Of a DNA stretch of 64,000 nucleotides, positions 63,458 through 64,000 are shown piece by piece (position 1 is the stretch's first letter; each line of letters opens with the position of its first letter). Source of the DNA: Deminuibacter sp966424055 (GTDB lineage Bacteria > Bacteroidota > Bacteroidia > Chitinophagales > Chitinophagaceae); the NCBI GenBank assembly GCA_966424055.1, contig CBJLMB010000010.1:96899-160898 (forward strand). The letters are read 5' to 3'. Below the pieces are notes generated by a model, which was not told the DNA's origin, did no database searches, and saw only the letters and a program-made list of their open reading frames with translations. A program made the translations under genes and the position numbers.

Positions 63458-64000
63458 GTGCATTAACATTGTTTAAAATAGAGTAACGTGTGTCTTATTG
63501 GTATTATGCAGCGCAGGTATTATTAAGAGTACGTTAACAGAAATAAAGATGCTTCTGTCTGTTGAAATAACAGTTTAAAATATGATTAAAGAGAAAAGCT
63601 GTTTAAAATACATAAAGATATTTACCTGCTTGTAACTCAATTAAGCAATCGATTGTTTTTTCTTTAAGGAAATATTAAGGTGGGCGAAATTTAAGGCCTT
63701 ATAAAGGCCCCGCAACTGCAGTAGCAGTTCCTGGAATGTTATAGCTGATAGCCATGAGCTGCAAGCTATGAGACAGGATCAATAGATCTTCCTTTCTGCA
63801 TTTTCCACGCATTCCGCGAGAGAATCAGTCTGCAGTCAGCAACCGGCAGTCAAACACTCATAGCTCACTGCTATTGGCTCACAGCTTCTCATCATTCTGC
63901 GTTTTCCGCGCATTCCGCGAGAGAATCAGTTGGCAGTCAGCAGCCGGCAGTCAGACACTCATAGCTCACCGCTATTAACTCACAGCTTCTCATCATTCTG
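63458..64000. other. 543-bp non-coding right edge
   Basis: Region upstream of the SusC gene. Bases 63458-63700 are A+T-rich and must hold the SusC promoter; no exact TAnnTTTG was recognised. From 63738 on, the region consists of repeated words and the 101-bp tandem repeat, and continues past the window. Confidence 0.6.
63796..64000. repeat. 101-bp tandem repeat (two full copies, third begins)
   Basis: Copy 1 is 63796-63896 and copy 2 is 63897-63997, with about nine differences by eye (about 91 percent identity); CTG of a third copy begins at 63998. Each unit has TTTTCC(A/G)CGCATTCCGCGAG, two GGCAGTC/GCAGTC words, and a block of ATAGCTCAC-type words ending CACAGCTTCTCATCATT. The bases before it (63743-63775, AGCTGATAGCCATGAGCTGC and CAAGCTATGAGAC) resemble the reverse complement of the unit's end. 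A relative lies at 28098. Confidence 0.9.

Noticed and set aside
63796..64000. Possible CRISPR array
   Set aside because: The 101-bp units follow each other directly with no variable spacers, and no cas gene is in the window.

Overview
The window is chromosomal DNA from a member of the Bacteroidota, most likely the order Chitinophagales (family Chitinophagaceae). Evidence: a SusC/SusD pair, a second TonB-dependent receptor, a type B type IX secretion (T9SS) sorting domain, a bifunctional nuclease with a UVR tail, beta-barrel proteins of the OMP_b-brl_2 type, promoters of the Bacteroidota form TAnnTTTG, and almost no Shine-Dalgarno sequences. The order is a confident call; the family is an inference from gene content. 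No rRNA, tRNA, CRISPR array, insertion sequence or intact prophage was seen.

Layout. 0-2.6 kb: the end of a MacB/FtsX-type ABC permease and a small GlsB/YeaQ membrane protein. 2.7-5.8 kb: a MocR/PdxR regulator divergent from an aspartate/glutamate racemase and a PNPOx-like flavoprotein. 5.8-12.9 kb: a minus-strand operon DUF58 - transglutaminase (TgpA-like) - MoxR ATPase - secreted TPR-like protein. 13.3-20.7 kb: methyltransferase, glutaminyl cyclotransferase with a decayed copy of its own 3' end, DadA-like oxidase, DUF4197, MFS, flavodoxin-reductase-like protein and a beta-barrel protein. 20.7-30.1 kb: lpdA, ppc, a porin with the ammonium channel amt, and two SDR-type enzymes. 30.4-38.3 kb: bifunctional nuclease, ispE, gltB and gltD. 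38.3-46.9 kb: ROK kinase, an atypical SDR, a kumamolisin-type S53 protease, etfB-etfA and outer-membrane proteins. 47.3-50.1 kb: a large T9SS-sorted protein divergent from an AT-rich frameshifted gene. 50.2-54.6 kb: glnS, tilS, a rhomboid protease and rlmH. 54.8-63.5 kb: a TonB receptor, a formylglycine-generating-enzyme-type lipoprotein, then convergent SusD and SusC. The right edge is a 101-bp tandem repeat.

How the genes fit together. amt brings in ammonium, GltBD assimilates it into glutamate, and PEP carboxylase tops up the carbon skeletons, so 22-38 kb is enriched for nitrogen/carbon balance. LpdA and the electron-transfer flavoprotein serve central redox metabolism. The envelope genes (TonB receptors, SusD, BamA-like and OMP barrels, T9SS cargo) fit a glycan- and protein-degrading lifestyle.

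Most unusual observations. (1) A family of 33-nt nested palindromes in intergenic DNA (14242, 14392, 22272, 54630, and a worn copy at 46973). Their stems differ in sequence, but the 6-3-6 / CCA / 6-3-6 layout is kept by matching changes in all four sextets. (2) A 101-bp tandem repeat at the right edge with a diverged relative at 28098. (3) A partial, decayed duplication of the glutaminyl cyclotransferase 3' end that carries the palindrome with it. (4) An AT-rich secreted-protein gene at 49592-50095 broken by two compensating frameshifts.
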